Counted from the stretch's first letter, positions 1 through 9,771 are shown. The stretch is DNA of 57,088 nucleotides from Acidobacteriaceae bacterium (GCA_019244055.1 JAFATG010000289.1:1-57088), one strand, 5' to 3'. The notes: generated from the sequence alone by a model not told the origin. Program-made: numbers and translations.

Positions 1-1351
1 TATCGAGTGCACCGGTGAGCCGTTGATATGAATACTGTAAATAGAAATCGTGTTGCATGTCGTCTTCGCGGGTGCGCATCACTTGAACAGGGACTTTCAT
101 TTTTGCGGCGACCTGATACGCCTCGGCCAGATAGTCCCATTGATAACGGCGGCCAAATGATCCGCCTGAAAAGGTCACGTGCACGATCACGTTGTCCGGC
201 GAAACTCCCGCCACAGACGCAATCGTCTTTTGCGCCAAATCCCCGCCCTGAGTAGGCGACCAGACTTCAATGCGTCCGTCGGCGCGCACATGAACCGTGG
301 TGTTCATGGGTTCCATCGTGGCGTGGGCTTGAAAGGGCATTTCATAGTCCGCTTCGATCTTCTTTGCAGCACGCGCCAGAGTGTCCTCAACATTGCCGCG
401 CTGCGCAGTGACGACACTGGGCGGGCCTGCGGCCTTTTCACGAAGTTGCTGTTGGAGGGTGGCAGTGGTTTCTGATTCGCCCGGACCTTTGTCCCACGTG
501 ATATTCAATGCCTTCCGACCTTGGATAGCGGCCCAGGTGGAAGTTGCCAGTACGGCGACACCGCCTGCCACATTCAGATTGCGCTCAATCGCCGCGACAT
601 AGCCGATTGGCGGAACGGCGAAAACCGCTTTTACACCCGGAACCGCTTTAGCATCCGAATCATCGAAACTGATGAGCTTCCCGCCAAAATGCGGACAGCG
701 TGCGATTACGGCAAACAGCATTCCCGGAACGCGGACGTCTAGGCCGAATATTGCGCTTCCATCTACCTTGGCCGGAGTATCGACCCGCGGCATGGACTTT
801 CCGGCAATGTGGAACTGTTTAGGGTCTTTCAATGGAACTCTGCTGAGATCGGGGACTGGAAGTTTCGATGCACTCTCCACCAACTCGCCGTAACGAAAGC
901 GCCGGCCTGTGCCGATGTGAATGATGCTTCCGTTTTCCGCGCGGCACTCGCCCCTGCCACAATTCCATCGTTGAGCGGCTGCAGTGAGTAGTAGCTCGCG
1001 TGCTTGCGCGCCGGCTTGACGCAACGGGAGCCAAGTGGAAGCGGTGCCGTCGCTCCCGCCCGTAGTCAGATGTTTGTACACTGCGGGAACAGTCGGGGCC
1101 TGCTCGACGTGAATTGCAGGCCAGTCGAGTTCAAGCTCCTCGGCGAGCATCATGGCGTTCGCAGTCCGTGTTCCTTGTCCCATCTCGGGGGTCTCGGTGA
1201 ACAGAGTGACTTGGTTATCTGGCGCAATGCTGATCCAGGCATTCACTCTTCCATCGGTCGATTGGGTAAGCCTACGACCGGGGAGAGAAAAGCTCAAAAC
1301 GAGCACTGCGCCCGTTCGCATCGCTTCGCGTCTAGTAACAACGGCGCTCAT
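1..1351 (-). CDS. Molybdenum hydroxylase large subunit (isoquinoline 1-oxidoreductase beta-like), partial
   Basis: Large, molybdopterin-binding subunit of a xanthine dehydrogenase/aldehyde oxidase-family enzyme that hydroxylates N-heterocycles or oxidises aldehydes. One open frame of 450 codons runs leftward from an ATG at 1349-1351 and leaves the window without a stop, so the C-terminal part is missing. Readable blocks include [20 protein letters not shown] near residue 50 and [17 protein letters not shown] with [13 protein letters not shown] near the truncated end; the GGSFGRR block and the following Trp/Tyr-rich run are typical of the IorB-type subunit that carries the Mo cofactor. The start overlaps the stop of the 2Fe-2S gene (ATGA), so the two are translationally coupled and form a two-subunit enzyme without a separate FAD subunit. 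An export signal is not obvious. The substrate cannot be told from sequence. Confidence 0.9.
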   Translation of the reverse strand, partial: MSAVVTRREAMRTGAVLVLSFSLPGRRLTQSTDGRVNAWISIAPDNQVTLFTETPEMGQGTRTANAMMLAEELELDWPAIHVEQAPTVPAVYKHLTTGGSDGTASTWLPLRQAGAQARELLLTAAAQRWNCGRGECRAENGSIIHIGTGRRFRYGELVESASKLPVPDLSRVPLKDPKQFHIAGKSMPRVDTPAKVDGSAIFGLDVRVPGMLFAVIARCPHFGGKLISFDDSDAKAVPGVKAVFAVPPIGYVAAIERNLNVAGGVAVLATSTWAAIQGRKALNITWDKGPGESETTATLQQQLREKAAGPPSVVTAQRGNVEDTLARAAKKIEADYEMPFQAHATMEPMNTTVHVRADGRIEVWSPTQGGDLAQKTIASVAGVSPDNVIVHVTFSGGSFGRRYQWDYLAEAYQVAAKMKVPVQVMRTREDDMQHDFYLQYSYQRLTGALD

Positions 1352-1809
1352 GCTTTTGCCTCCGCGACCCGTTGGATCGCACGGCGGATCCGCTGGTAGG
1401 TCGCGCACCGGCATATATTGCCGCTCATTGCGTCATCGATTTCCTCTCGCGTGGGATGTGGAGTGTTCTCTAGAAGCGCCGCAGCCTGCATGATCTGTCC
1501 GGACTGACAGTAACCGCATTGCGGCACCTGTTCGGCAATCCAGGCGCGCTGGATCGGATGACTGCGATCGATTGATAAGCCTTCAATCGTCGTTACCTTT
1601 CGTCCGCCAACGGAGCCGATAGGCGTTTGACAGGAGCGCACTGCTTCTCCATCTAGATGGACCGTGCACGCTCCGCACAGTCCCATTCCGCAGCCGTATT
1701 TCGTTCCTGTCAAACCAAGTGTGTCGCGCAGTATCCAAAGGAGGGGAGTGTCCGGCCGTATCGTCAACTCGTGCCGCTTGCCGTTCACGATTAGTCCAAT
1801 CGAACTCAT
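1348..1809 (-). CDS. 2Fe-2S subunit of the molybdenum hydroxylase
   Basis: Small electron-transfer subunit partnering the large subunit that follows. With the start at 1809 ([10 protein letters not shown]) it has 153 residues. A plant-type ferredoxin domain holds Cys40, Cys45, Cys48 and Cys60 (motif CGMGLCGAC plus C), and the C-terminal helical domain holds Cys98, Cys101, Cys133 and Cys135 (CGYC, then CRC), the complete ligand set for the two [2Fe-2S] clusters of this family. The reading frame is open upstream to 1845, but the ATG at 1809 puts the usual beta-strand and 'VNG' directly at the N-terminus and is the better start. It is first in the operon and divergent from the sensor kinase at 1946. 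Confidence 0.93.
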   Translation of the reverse strand: MSSIGLIVNGKRHELTIRPDTPLLWILRDTLGLTGTKYGCGMGLCGACTVHLDGEAVRSCQTPIGSVGGRKVTTIEGLSIDRSHPIQRAWIAEQVPQCGYCQSGQIMQAAALLENTPHPTREEIDDAMSGNICRCATYQRIRRAIQRVAEAKA

Positions 1810-1881
1810 GAGAATCTGCCAACAGAATCTAACGCTCTGCCACATTGAGCCAAGCGAATTGGGATGGATCGTAGTCAGCCG

Positions 1882-1896
1882 GTTACGAATCGTAAC
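1882..1896. promoter_or_regulatory. 15-bp palindrome in a divergent promoter region
   Basis: GTTACGA-A-TCGTAAC is a perfect 7-bp inverted repeat around one base. It lies in the 136-bp gap between the leftward molybdenum hydroxylase operon and the rightward histidine kinase gene, 50 bp before the kinase start and 73 bp before the 2Fe-2S gene. It looks like a dimer-binding operator; which protein binds it is unknown, and LytTR proteins usually prefer direct repeats, so the adjacent regulator is not an obvious match. Confidence 0.45.
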
Positions 1897-1945
1897 GAGA
1901 CCGCCTGGTTTGGCAATGGTCGGTATTCCGGTTTAGATTTGGAAT

Positions 1946-3073
1946 GTGACCGACTCGCGAATCTCTGCGACGGACAAACGTGTCCTGATCGCTTGCGGCT
2001 TAGGCGTCGCCGTTCTTGTTGCTGCAAGTCAGTGGTATTTTTACGACGCGGTTCACCGTCAGGAAGAGCGGTTCACTTATTATCTGGCTACGTGTGCGTA
2101 TCTCTGTGGCGTCCTGGCGCCTGTCGTGATATGGCTTGGGCGCCGCCGGCCAATTGACAGCGGAGACTGGAAGCGGTCTCTTCCCATTCATCTGGCGGCA
2201 AGCTTATTGCTAACCGCCTTGGGCGTGTGTACGGAAGCGAGCATCGGTTGGCTTCATCATGCGAGCCAATGGAGCTATTGGGCGGCGCTGAGACACTACT
2301 TTACGCAACACACACAGATCAGCATCGTTACGTATTGGGCACTTCTCGGCGGGTTCCACGTCTACCGTATCTATGATCATGCGCGTCGCCGCGAGGTGCA
2401 TGCTGCGCAGCTAGAAGCACGGCTTCGAGAGGCGCAGCTAACAGCTCTACGCAGCCAGCTTCAGCCGCATTTCCTGTTCAACACACTGCAGGCGGCGACC
2501 ACCTCGGTTTATGACGATCCGCAGGGCTCCGAAGAGATTCTGCTCTCGCTCAGTGAACTGTTGCGCATATCGCTTCAGGTATTCGAGCGGCAGGAAATTC
2601 CGCTCGGCGAAGAAATTGATTTTTTGAACCACTATGCCGCCATCCAACAGCGGCGCTTTGGAGACCGTCTGCGGGTCGATTTTCAAATCCCGGAAGAATG
2701 CCGGGCTTGCGCTCTGCCCGCACTCCTGTTACAGCCGTTGATCGAGAATGCGATCCGGTACGGGGTCGGTCTTCGCAAGGAGGCGGATGTAGTAACGGTT
2801 CGTGCATCCCTGAATCAAGATCTCTTGCATATTGACATAAGAAACCTCACAAGCATTCTGGACGACTCTCTGGACCGCCTCATCTCTCGCGGCGTGGGTT
2901 TGGCCAACACGATTGCTCGCCTGCAGCACCTATATGGGCCTCAAAAATCGTTCGTAATTCGTAACGTTTTGCCGCAAGGCGTGGCGGTTTCGCTTTCCGT
3001 CCCAGCGCGAGTCCTGCCATTCCATTCCACCGAATTGGAAATCTATGAGCATTCGGGCGCTAATCATCGATGA
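1946..3073 (+). CDS. LytS/YehU-type sensor histidine kinase
   Basis: Membrane sensor kinase of the His_kinase (PF06580) class, 375 residues, GTG start. Hydrophobic stretches at roughly residues 13-30, 46-64, 80-100 and 125-141 suggest four membrane helices with no large extracytoplasmic sensor. A short coiled linker leads to the phosphoacceptor block QLQPHFLFNTL with His175. The ATPase part has LLQPLIENAIRYGV (N-box) and SRGVGLANTIARL (G-box), as expected for this class. The gene overlaps the response regulator by 29 bp, so the pair is surely co-translated. The input signal is not evident; the divergent molybdenum hydroxylase operon is a possible target but that is inference. Confidence 0.92.
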   Translation: MTDSRISATDKRVLIACGLGVAVLVAASQWYFYDAVHRQEERFTYYLATCAYLCGVLAPVVIWLGRRRPIDSGDWKRSLPIHLAASLLLTALGVCTEASIGWLHHASQWSYWAALRHYFTQHTQISIVTYWALLGGFHVYRIYDHARRREVHAAQLEARLREAQLTALRSQLQPHFLFNTLQAATTSVYDDPQGSEEILLSLSELLRISLQVFERQEIPLGEEIDFLNHYAAIQQRRFGDRLRVDFQIPEECRACALPALLLQPLIENAIRYGVGLRKEADVVTVRASLNQDLLHIDIRNLTSILDDSLDRLISRGVGLANTIARLQHLYGPQKSFVIRNVLPQGVAVSLSVPARVLPFHSTELEIYEHSGANHR

Positions 3074-3812
3074 CGAACCGCTCGCGAGGCAGAGCGTTCG
3101 CCGGTTCTTAAAGCAGCACAATGATATCGAGCTATTGGGCGAATGCGCTGACGGGCAGTCCGCGATTGACGCGATTCTAGCCCACAAACCCGATCTCGTT
3201 TTCCTGGATGTCCAGATGCCAGAGGTAGACGGATTTGCCGTGGTCAATCGCATCGGAGTTGCGGAAATGCCGGCAACGGTTTTCGTTACGGCCTACGATC
3301 AATACGCTCTGGCCGCCTTTGATGCAAACGCCCTGGATTACCTGCTGAAGCCGTTTGGAAAGACTCGCTTCGACCGGGCGCTGGCGCGTGCTCGCGAGCG
3401 GATTGCCCTGCACGCGGATCGCGAGTCGATTCGACAATTCCTCACAGCGATGGAGGGTATGGCGCCAGCTCGAAACTACATCGACCACTTACCCGTCACT
3501 CAAAACGGCCGCATTGTCTTCGTCAAGGCACGGGACATTGAATGGATTGAGTCTGCGGGGAACTACGCTCGCGTCCATACTCACTCACACCAGCTTGATA
3601 TCCGTGAAACGCTGGCGAATCTGGAGAGGAGGTTAGATCCGCGCCAATTTGTCAGAATTCACCGCTCCACCATTGTGAATTTACAGTATGTAAAAGAAGT
3701 GCATCCGTGGTTCCACGGGTATCATCTTGTGGTCCTCAAAAGCGGAGAAAAACTTCGCATGAGCCGATATCAAAAGGAGGTATCGGCAAAACTCGGCATC
3801 CGCGGTCGTTGA
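3045..3812 (+). CDS. LytTR-family response regulator
   Basis: DNA-binding response regulator of 255 residues. The receiver domain (about 1-120) shows the acidic pair IIDDEP near residues 9-10, the phosphoacceptor Asp55 in LVFLDVQMPE, and LLKPFGKTRF with the conserved Lys. A LytTR DNA-binding domain follows at about 150-250 (GRIVFVKARDIEWIESAGNY, then FVRIHRSTIVNL and a C-terminal SRYQKEV). The start lies inside the kinase gene, which indicates translational coupling. Acidobacteria encode many such LytS/LytTR pairs; no target operator could be recognised with confidence. Confidence 0.94.
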   Translation: MSIRALIIDDEPLARQSVRRFLKQHNDIELLGECADGQSAIDAILAHKPDLVFLDVQMPEVDGFAVVNRIGVAEMPATVFVTAYDQYALAAFDANALDYLLKPFGKTRFDRALARARERIALHADRESIRQFLTAMEGMAPARNYIDHLPVTQNGRIVFVKARDIEWIESAGNYARVHTHSHQLDIRETLANLERRLDPRQFVRIHRSTIVNLQYVKEVHPWFHGYHLVVLKSGEKLRMSRYQKEVSAKLGIRGR

Positions 3813-3899
3813 TGATTTGGATGTCGTTCAAGCTTTAGCGCTGTCGAGCCCCGTTTTGGCGTTGGTATGGAGGGTGTAGTGGCGGTAGCGGGCCGGTAA

Positions 3900-6529
3900 T
3901 CACTGGCTGCGCAGGGATTGGGTTGGCTCGAGGTGCGCCGCGCGGAAAGCTGGAATACAGGTAGCGGCGAGGGCAACACACAGGATTACGGCGAGTACAA
4001 CGAAATAGACGACTGGCGCACTGAACTGCGTGCCATTAAACATAGCGCTGAAGACTCGTGGCAATGGCAAAGCGAGAACCACACCAACGGCTGAGCCGAT
4101 GGCCCCAGTTTTTAACCCATCCCGCAGGATCATATTGAGGATTTCGGAACTGCCTGCGCCGAGCGCCATCCGAATCCCGATTTCGTGCGTGCGCTGGCCG
4201 GTAGAGTACGCCACCATTCCGTATATTCCAATCGCGGCCATGACGAGCGCGAGTAGTGCGAAGGAGCCGAGGATGCGCACGAATAGCGGGTTCCCACGGC
4301 GGTTCTGATCGACAAATTGCTGCATCGTTCTGACGTTTGCTACCGGTAGCTCCGGATCGATTTCCGAGATCGTGCGGCGCAGCGGCGGGATCAAGCTCTC
4401 AGGGCTAGCTTCGGTGCGTAAGAGCACGCAAAGCGAGGCGGTCGGGTCCTGCGCGAGAGGCTCATAAATCTCCGGATCGACGCGAGTGTCTTCGGAGTCG
4501 CTCTTGATGTCGCTGACAACGCCGATGATTTCACTCCAGGCATTAGGCGCATCTTTGCCGGCGAACCTTAGCTGAACGCCAAGCGGATTTCTTCCGCCGA
4601 GAACGCGGCGAGCGAACTCCTGATTCACTAGAACGATTCGCGGTGCTTTTGCGTCGTCGGAATCCGCAAAGCGGCGGCCACGCAGGATGCGGACGCGCGT
4701 GGTCTGGAAGTAGTCGGGCGTGATTATAACGTGTAAGGCCCTGGGCGGTGCGTTTGTCAGGTTTTCGCGCTCGCCTTTGATGAGGAATGGAGTACTCGAT
4801 GGGCTGCTGCCGGGAAGATCAGACGAAAGCGCGGCACTGCCGACGCCAGGAAGCTGACGCAGGCGGGTGAGTAGCTTTGTTGCGAAGAGACGCTGCGCAT
4901 CGGCATCGTTGTACTGAGCGCGATCGAGAGTCAAGTTTGCGGTGAGCAGGTGATCCGTGGGGAATCCGAGGTTCTGGTGTTCGATGTGAAAAATGGCGTG
5001 GATCAGCAGACTGCTTCCGATGAGCAGAAACAAAGCGAGCGCGATTTCGGAGGTGACCAGGAGGGCGCGGAGACGATTTTGCGACCGATCCGAGGAAGCC
5101 GTGCGAGTCTCGTTCTTGAGATCGGTATTAAGGTCCCGCCGCACCGATTTGATGGCCGGAGTCAATGCGGAGAGTAGAGCCGAAACGACGGAAATAATCA
5201 GGGCGTAGAGGAGAACCTTTCCGTCCAGGCCGACAGGAACTGCACCAACGAAATCGTTGAAACTCAGATTGGCGCGCACCACCGCGATGCCAACATACGC
5301 GAGCAGCAGGCCGACGCCTCCACTCAGAAGAGAGATGACCAGGCCCTCCGTTAGAAGCTGACGAACAATACGCACCCGGCTCGCGCCGATCGACAAGCGA
5401 ATCGCAAGTTCTTTCTGACGGCGTGCCGCTCGGGTGAGCAACAGACCGGCGACATTGGCGCACGCGATAAGGAGAATGAAGCCGACCGTGATCATCAATA
5501 CCACGAGCGCTTTGCGGATGCCGAAGTTACGAATGAGGTAATCCGGAAGGGGTCGCATCGAGGCGCCCCAGCGGCGTTCCGAAGCCGGAAATTCGATTTC
5601 CGCGCGATGCGCGAAGGCGGTTAGTTGTGACCGTGCCTGGGCCGGAGACACGCCACGAGCGAGGCGCGCGAACAAGTAAAGATAGCGCTCGTGGCGAGCC
5701 GCTACCGCTTGATCGGCTGCGGTTAAAGTGAGCGGCGTCCAAAGCTGCGGAAGAAACCCGAGGAAACGAAAATCGTCGAGCATGACCCCAATGACGGTGT
5801 GATCTTCACGGTCAAGGCGGACCGTGCGCCCGACAATGTCTGGGTCCGAAGCAAAGCGGCTGGCCCACAGGGCGTAGCTAAGAATCAGGACGTGGTTGCG
5901 ACCGGGCAGGTCTTCACCCGCAACGAAGGTTCGGCCCAGAGCGGGCTTAGCGTTGAGCAGGCTGAAGTAGTTAGGAGAAACGGAGGCATACCGGACGGTT
6001 TCGGGCTGACCTTTGATGGTGAGACCGGCGCTTTTGTAATCGTCGGCGGCAGCTATTCAGAAAAGACATTCGTATGGCTGCGCCAGGCAAGGTAGTTCGG
6101 CACGGAGACTGGGTTTAAGTCCGCGACTTCGCTGGCGTTCGGATCCACGGAAGAGAGCACGTAGACGTGTTGCGGGTCCTGACCCGGCAGGTGCGGCAGG
6201 AGAAAGGCACTCACCAGGCTGAACATCGTGGCGTTGACAGCGATACCGAGCGCAAGCGTTATGACGGCAGTGGTGGTGAAACCGGGAGTCTTGACGAGTT
6301 GCCGGCACGCGAATCTGATATCGGCCCAAAAGCTTTCGAGTTTCGGCCATTGCCACACTTCGCGGCTGCGTTCTTCGACCAACGTGCGGTTTCCGAAAGA
6401 ACGGCGCGCCGCGAGTTCAGCCTCTTCGCGGCTGAGGCCGTCTGTTATCAGTTCATCAATGGTTTCGCTGATGTGTTCGGAGATGGAGACTTGGATATTG
6501 GAGTAGCGCTGACGGCGGAAGATGCTCAT
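3900..6529 (-). pseudogene. ADOP-type ABC permease, broken by a single frameshift
   Basis: MacB/FtsX-type permease of the long acidobacterial form. The first piece (6529 to about 6056) encodes an N-terminal helical region, then DIRFACRQLVKTPGF and the first membrane helix, and ends in VFSE followed by TAG. The family sequence resumes one frame away with AAADDYKSAGLTIKGQ and runs on without a break through PNYFSLLNAKPALGRTF, the three central helices, the second extracytoplasmic domain and the C-terminal helices to the stop at 3900, about 875 residues in all. One missing A in the GAATAG context (about 6053-6058) would restore SEIAAAD. The gene is thus either a very fresh pseudogene or carries a one-base sequence error. 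It starts 6 bp after a PadR gene, the usual pairing for this family. Confidence 0.85.
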
Positions 6530-6535
6530 CGGGAC

Positions 6536-6880
6536 CTACGCTTCCGCGGCGGCGAGCACGCGGGTAATACCGGCTAACATGCGGTCGAAGCTCGACACTT
6601 CCCGTTCGAGCTGGCGCTGACCGTTGGCCGTGAGGTGATAGATGCGAGTGGGCCGCCCCTTGACGGAGATGCCGGGTTCGGATTCGAGCAGGCCTTCTTT
6701 CAATAAGCGCTGCAGCGCCGGGTAGAGAGAGCCTTCTTCGACTTTGAGGAGATCATCCGAGACCTGTTTGATGTGTTTGGCCAGCGCATAGCCATGCATC
6801 GGCTTGAGCCGTAGCGAATGGAGGATCATGAGTTCCAGCGCGCCGGAGAAAAGATCGCGCTGATCCGCCTTTTTCGGCAT
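6536..6880 (-). CDS. PadR-family transcriptional regulator
   Basis: Small winged-helix repressor of 114 residues. DLFSGALELMILHSLRLKPM leads into HGYALAKHI, then the wing region EGSLYPALQRLLKEGLLES and GRPTRIYHLTANGQRQLERE, ending in a dimerisation helix. These are the hallmarks of short PadR proteins. The gene sits 6 bp upstream of the ADOP permease in the same direction, so the pair is likely autoregulated; a strong inverted repeat stands 20 bp upstream of its start. PadR proteins respond to phenolics or drugs in studied cases; the effector here is unknown. Confidence 0.95.
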   Translation of the reverse strand: MPKKADQRDLFSGALELMILHSLRLKPMHGYALAKHIKQVSDDLLKVEEGSLYPALQRLLKEGLLESEPGISVKGRPTRIYHLTANGQRQLEREVSSFDRMLAGITRVLAAAEA

Positions 6881-6900
6881 GAGTTAAGCTTAGCACCCGT

Positions 6901-6923
6901 ATAGCTATTTTGTAAATAGGTAT
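6901..6923. promoter_or_regulatory. Likely PadR operator (near-perfect inverted repeat)
   Basis: ATAGCTATTT, three bases, AAATAGGTAT: the arms match at 9 of 10 positions. The site is AT-rich in a GC-rich neighbourhood and lies 21 bp before the PadR start codon, where a self-repressor would block transcription of the PadR-ADOP operon. The assignment to PadR is inference from position and from the comparable site at 24179-24213. Confidence 0.6.
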
Positions 6924-7127
6924 TCCTAAATGAGGCTCGCAAACGACTCCACCTCAGCTAACATTGGCGTGAGCACAGCTCTCAGTTCAGGACTGAGATC
7001 GGCTGTCATTCCAGTGCTTACCTGAAAAGCGCCGGTCTCCAGGCAACACGACGTCGCGGAAGTGCCCCGAACACTCCGTGAATTTTCGGTGGGTTGGGTA
7101 GGGAGAGGGAGGTCCCGCTCGGATCGG

Positions 7128-7457
7128 CTATTTCTGTTTGTTACCGGAAGGCTTGACTCTGATAAAGAGTTTGTCCCATTTGTGATGCTTGCCCGAAGGC
7201 CGACCACCCGGAAAGGTCCGGTTCAACAGTTGGATATCTGAGATCAAGTTAGCGTCCATCCAGCGCCAGTTAGGAAGTTTGTGGCTGCTGGAGCCTGCGA
7301 TCTGGTATCCGAGGAGCTTGACGGTGCCATTTTTAATTCCGTAGTCGTGCGGTTCCAGAATACGCTCCCTACGTTTGTAAGACAGCCGGATCAAGCGTGC
7401 TTCGGCGATCGCTTGCCACAAGAGGGGATTGATGTTCGGCTCGGATTCCGACTGCAT
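7128..7457 (-). CDS. Small WYL-like protein
   Basis: Protein of 109 residues from the ATG at 7457 (MQSESEPNINP). It contains WQAIAEARLIRLSYKRRERILEPHDYG in two overlapping blocks, followed by GYQIAGSSSHKLPNWRWMD, which resembles the beta-rich ligand-sensing WYL fold (the REPHDYG-type strand and the W-R-W turn) without any DNA-binding or other domain. The frame stays open upstream to 7541, but the extra residues look unlike protein. WYL domains bind nucleotides or other small ligands; stand-alone copies have no fixed function. No operon partner is evident. The 240 bp between its stop and the PadR gene hold only the operator. Confidence 0.6.
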   Translation of the reverse strand: MQSESEPNINPLLWQAIAEARLIRLSYKRRERILEPHDYGIKNGTVKLLGYQIAGSSSHKLPNWRWMDANLISDIQLLNRTFPGGRPSGKHHKWDKLFIRVKPSGNKQK

Positions 7458-7631
7458 GGGCTTTTGCCTCTTATATTTGATGCCGCTGAGTATAGCTTGG
7501 ACGCATTGAGGTGCGCGGCACTGCGAAGCACGATACGGCATGGGTGAAAGCGCCTACTTAGCTGGCATGGAGCGCCTCACGATAGTTCCACGGCATCCAC
7601 CGGGCGGTTGTGCAGCTACATCCGTGGCGTG

Positions 7632-7971
7632 TTTCGGCGTTTTCCTGTGAAGAAGTGCCACGTCACAACGAGCCGCTCCCAGCAAATCGATCGGACCGAA
7701 GGTCAACCTGACGCCTGGGTCTATCAGTGTTACGGTGGATAGACTTCACACGCAAACGGCTCGTAAGTCGGATTGAGAGTGCGGCTGATAGGCGGATCCG
7801 GATCGTGGAGCTCACTTCTCGAGCGGGAAAGCCCTTATCGTTCCTGCCTTTCGGCAGGACGCGGCCGCAATCCGCAAAGTCTTCGCTGAAATTTCATCAG
7901 AACATCTAGATCAACTCGAGCGGACTCTGAAACGTGTGGGAAAGCGTGCACAACAGATGTGTGTTCAATAA
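7632..7971 (+). pseudogene. Degenerate MarR-family regulator
   Basis: Fragments of one MarR protein can be read by switching frame at least three times: HNEPLPANR near 7650-7680, KVNLTPGSISVTVDRL near 7700-7745, RLVSRIESAADRRIRIVELT near 7757-7820, and AFRQDAAAIRKVFAEISSEH up to a normal TAA at 7969-7971. Together these give the recognition helix, the wing (DRR) and the C-terminal dimerisation helix in the right order. The N-terminal third is not recognisable. Several independent lesions mean genuine decay, not one sequencing error. The following 290 bp (7972-8262) show no gene. Confidence 0.75.
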
Positions 7972-8262
7972 GAAGAAAAGCAATGAGGGGTCTGGATACA
8001 GAGATCGGAAACTGGCGATCCTGATAAGCGTATTTGACGATGCCATCATCGGGGGGGAATAGTCGAGATGAGTAGGTGCGAGTCGAAGCGTCCACCCAAA
8101 TGAAAACGATGAACTCCCTGATTCCTTTTTGAAAAGTGCCCGACCACGAAGACTTCGGGCGCGTAAGACTGTATGTCTGTTCCTTTCACCAAAACTCAAA
8201 GCGACTCTCCAGCACGATACAGAGTGCTCGAAGGCCAAAGTTCGGTGTCAATCGACACGGCC

Positions 8263-8925
8263 TCATCCGGTCGCAGACGTTGTTCTGTCTCGTGAAGATG
8301 GACCGGTTGCTGCTACCATTCTTGTTACAATAGCGTGCGCTTCGCGTTCTTCCGCACGAAGATTTGGGCCGAGCATCGATCCGAGAAACACCAACCCGCC
8401 TGAGCCAAAACGGCGCCTCATCGCCACTGGCGTGTTCCCGTACCACGCGATCGTTTCGGCGCGCGCACAGGCCACCGGAATCACGGACGAAAAAGATCTG
8501 GTCAGCGCCGCGGACGGCCAGCGATAGTGAATGAACATCCCGGTGGTTCTGAGCTGATCGGGTGAGAGCGCAACCGGCTGCATTAGGTTAACACCGAAGA
8601 CCTCTCGCAGAATTCGGGCCTGCGTGGCGAATTCCCGTGCCTCGCAAGCTATAAGTGCGCTCTCCCAAATGACCCAGGTACCCGCAAGGGCCCGTTCGCG
8701 TAGGCGGCATGCGAGCGATGCGTCGATCGCAGAAACGCCGCAAAGCAGGATGACGTTTGAAGATCCAGGCGCTATTAGCGTTCGGAATCCATCCGCCGAT
8801 TCTTGTGAGAGGCAATTCGGTTCGGAGATGATTTCGAACTCGGCCACTTGGGCACGCGTGGCCCTAAGTCCCGCAGCAACCGGGAGGATTAGCGCTTGCT
8901 CAAAAAGTTGTCGCCGGGTCTGCAC
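8263..8925 (-). CDS. Exported protein of unknown function
   Basis: Protein of 220 residues that begins MQTRRQLFEQALILPVAAG, a short twin-Arg, hydrophobic leader compatible with export by Tat or Sec. The rest alternates strands and helices (NVILLCGVSAIDASLACRL, GTWVIWESALIACEAREF, GSGGLVFLGSMLGP), which recalls a flavodoxin-like or class-I amidotransferase-like fold, but I recognise no catalytic triad and no named family. It starts 6 bp after the isomerase-like gene, so the two are co-transcribed and may act on the same sugar-like substrate; this is inference from context only. Confidence 0.65.
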   Translation of the reverse strand: MQTRRQLFEQALILPVAAGLRATRAQVAEFEIISEPNCLSQESADGFRTLIAPGSSNVILLCGVSAIDASLACRLRERALAGTWVIWESALIACEAREFATQARILREVFGVNLMQPVALSPDQLRTTGMFIHYRWPSAALTRSFSSVIPVACARAETIAWYGNTPVAMRRRFGSGGLVFLGSMLGPNLRAEEREAHAIVTRMVAATGPSSRDRTTSATG

Positions 8926-8931
8926 GCTTCG

Positions 8932-9771
8932 TCACAAATTGCCGGAGATTACGCGGTTCATCGCAGCCGCGGTATCGTAAATCTGCTGGTCGGGAGCGTA
9001 GGTATACTTCGCTTCCATCTCCGCGATTAACCAGCCGTCGTAGCCTACCTTCGTGAACGCGTCTCTGATCGCGCGCCAGTTGTTATCGCCCAAAAAAATG
9101 TTGGTGTACACGCTCTGGTTTCCGCAGCGGCCTCTATGCGTATGAACATCTTTGAGGTGAACGCGGGTAATCTTCGGACCGAGAATTTCAATCCACTGTT
9201 CCGCGAATCCCGTGTCGTGGATATTCCCGACGTCGAGGTGAATTCCGACCCACGGGCTATCGACATCGCTCAGGAAGGCGTTGAATTCCCGCGGGCTCAG
9301 CAAAAACTTCTGTTCTGAGCAGCAGTTCTCGACTCCGATTTTCACTTTCGCAGCGGCTGCATCCGGCGCCAGTTTCTTTAGGGAATCGAGGGTGCGCTTG
9401 TAGACCTCATTGTAGGGCGCGTCGCTCGTAACCAGGCCGGCCACGATCAGAATGGCATCGGTGTTGAAAATCTGTGCCGCTTCGATCTGCCGCTGGATGT
9501 GGCGGAAGGCCGCCTCCCGCTTCGAAGCATCGCGCGCCGAAACATTCTCCTTCCAATCCAGCGAGTTCGATATATTCGAGACTCGAAGGCCGGCATCCTC
9601 GATCTTCTGGCGCATTTCGCGCATCTGCGAATCGGTGCTCCCTATTTGGAACCATTCGCGCTCGCCTAGCCACAGCTCGACACCGTCGTAACCGGCGCGT
9701 TTGAGGAGCTGTAAGCCGTTCTCGAACGACACGCCTTTGGGAAAAATATTGTCACCGATTGATTTCTTCAT
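8932..9771 (-). CDS. Sugar phosphate isomerase/epimerase-like TIM-barrel protein
   Basis: Xylose-isomerase-like TIM-barrel (AP endonuclease 2 superfamily) protein of 279 residues. It carries the usual metal-ligand blocks in order: a Glu in KIGVENCC, HLDVGNIHDTG, RVHLKDVHTH, and the final Glu in LIAEMEAKY. Members isomerise or epimerise keto-sugars or inositols in the cytoplasm; the substrate is not predictable. There is no signal peptide. It heads a two-gene unit with the exported unknown downstream. Confidence 0.88.
   Translation of the reverse strand: MKKSIGDNIFPKGVSFENGLQLLKRAGYDGVELWLGEREWFQIGSTDSQMREMRQKIEDAGLRVSNISNSLDWKENVSARDASKREAAFRHIQRQIEAAQIFNTDAILIVAGLVTSDAPYNEVYKRTLDSLKKLAPDAAAAKVKIGVENCCSEQKFLLSPREFNAFLSDVDSPWVGIHLDVGNIHDTGFAEQWIEILGPKITRVHLKDVHTHRGRCGNQSVYTNIFLGDNNWRAIRDAFTKVGYDGWLIAEMEAKYTYAPDQQIYDTAAAMNRVISGNL

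Noticed and set aside
6926-7207. Open frame of 93 codons on the minus strand between PadR and the WYL-like gene
   Set aside because: It overlaps the WYL-like gene in another frame, is Ser/Thr-rich and has no motif or ribosome site.
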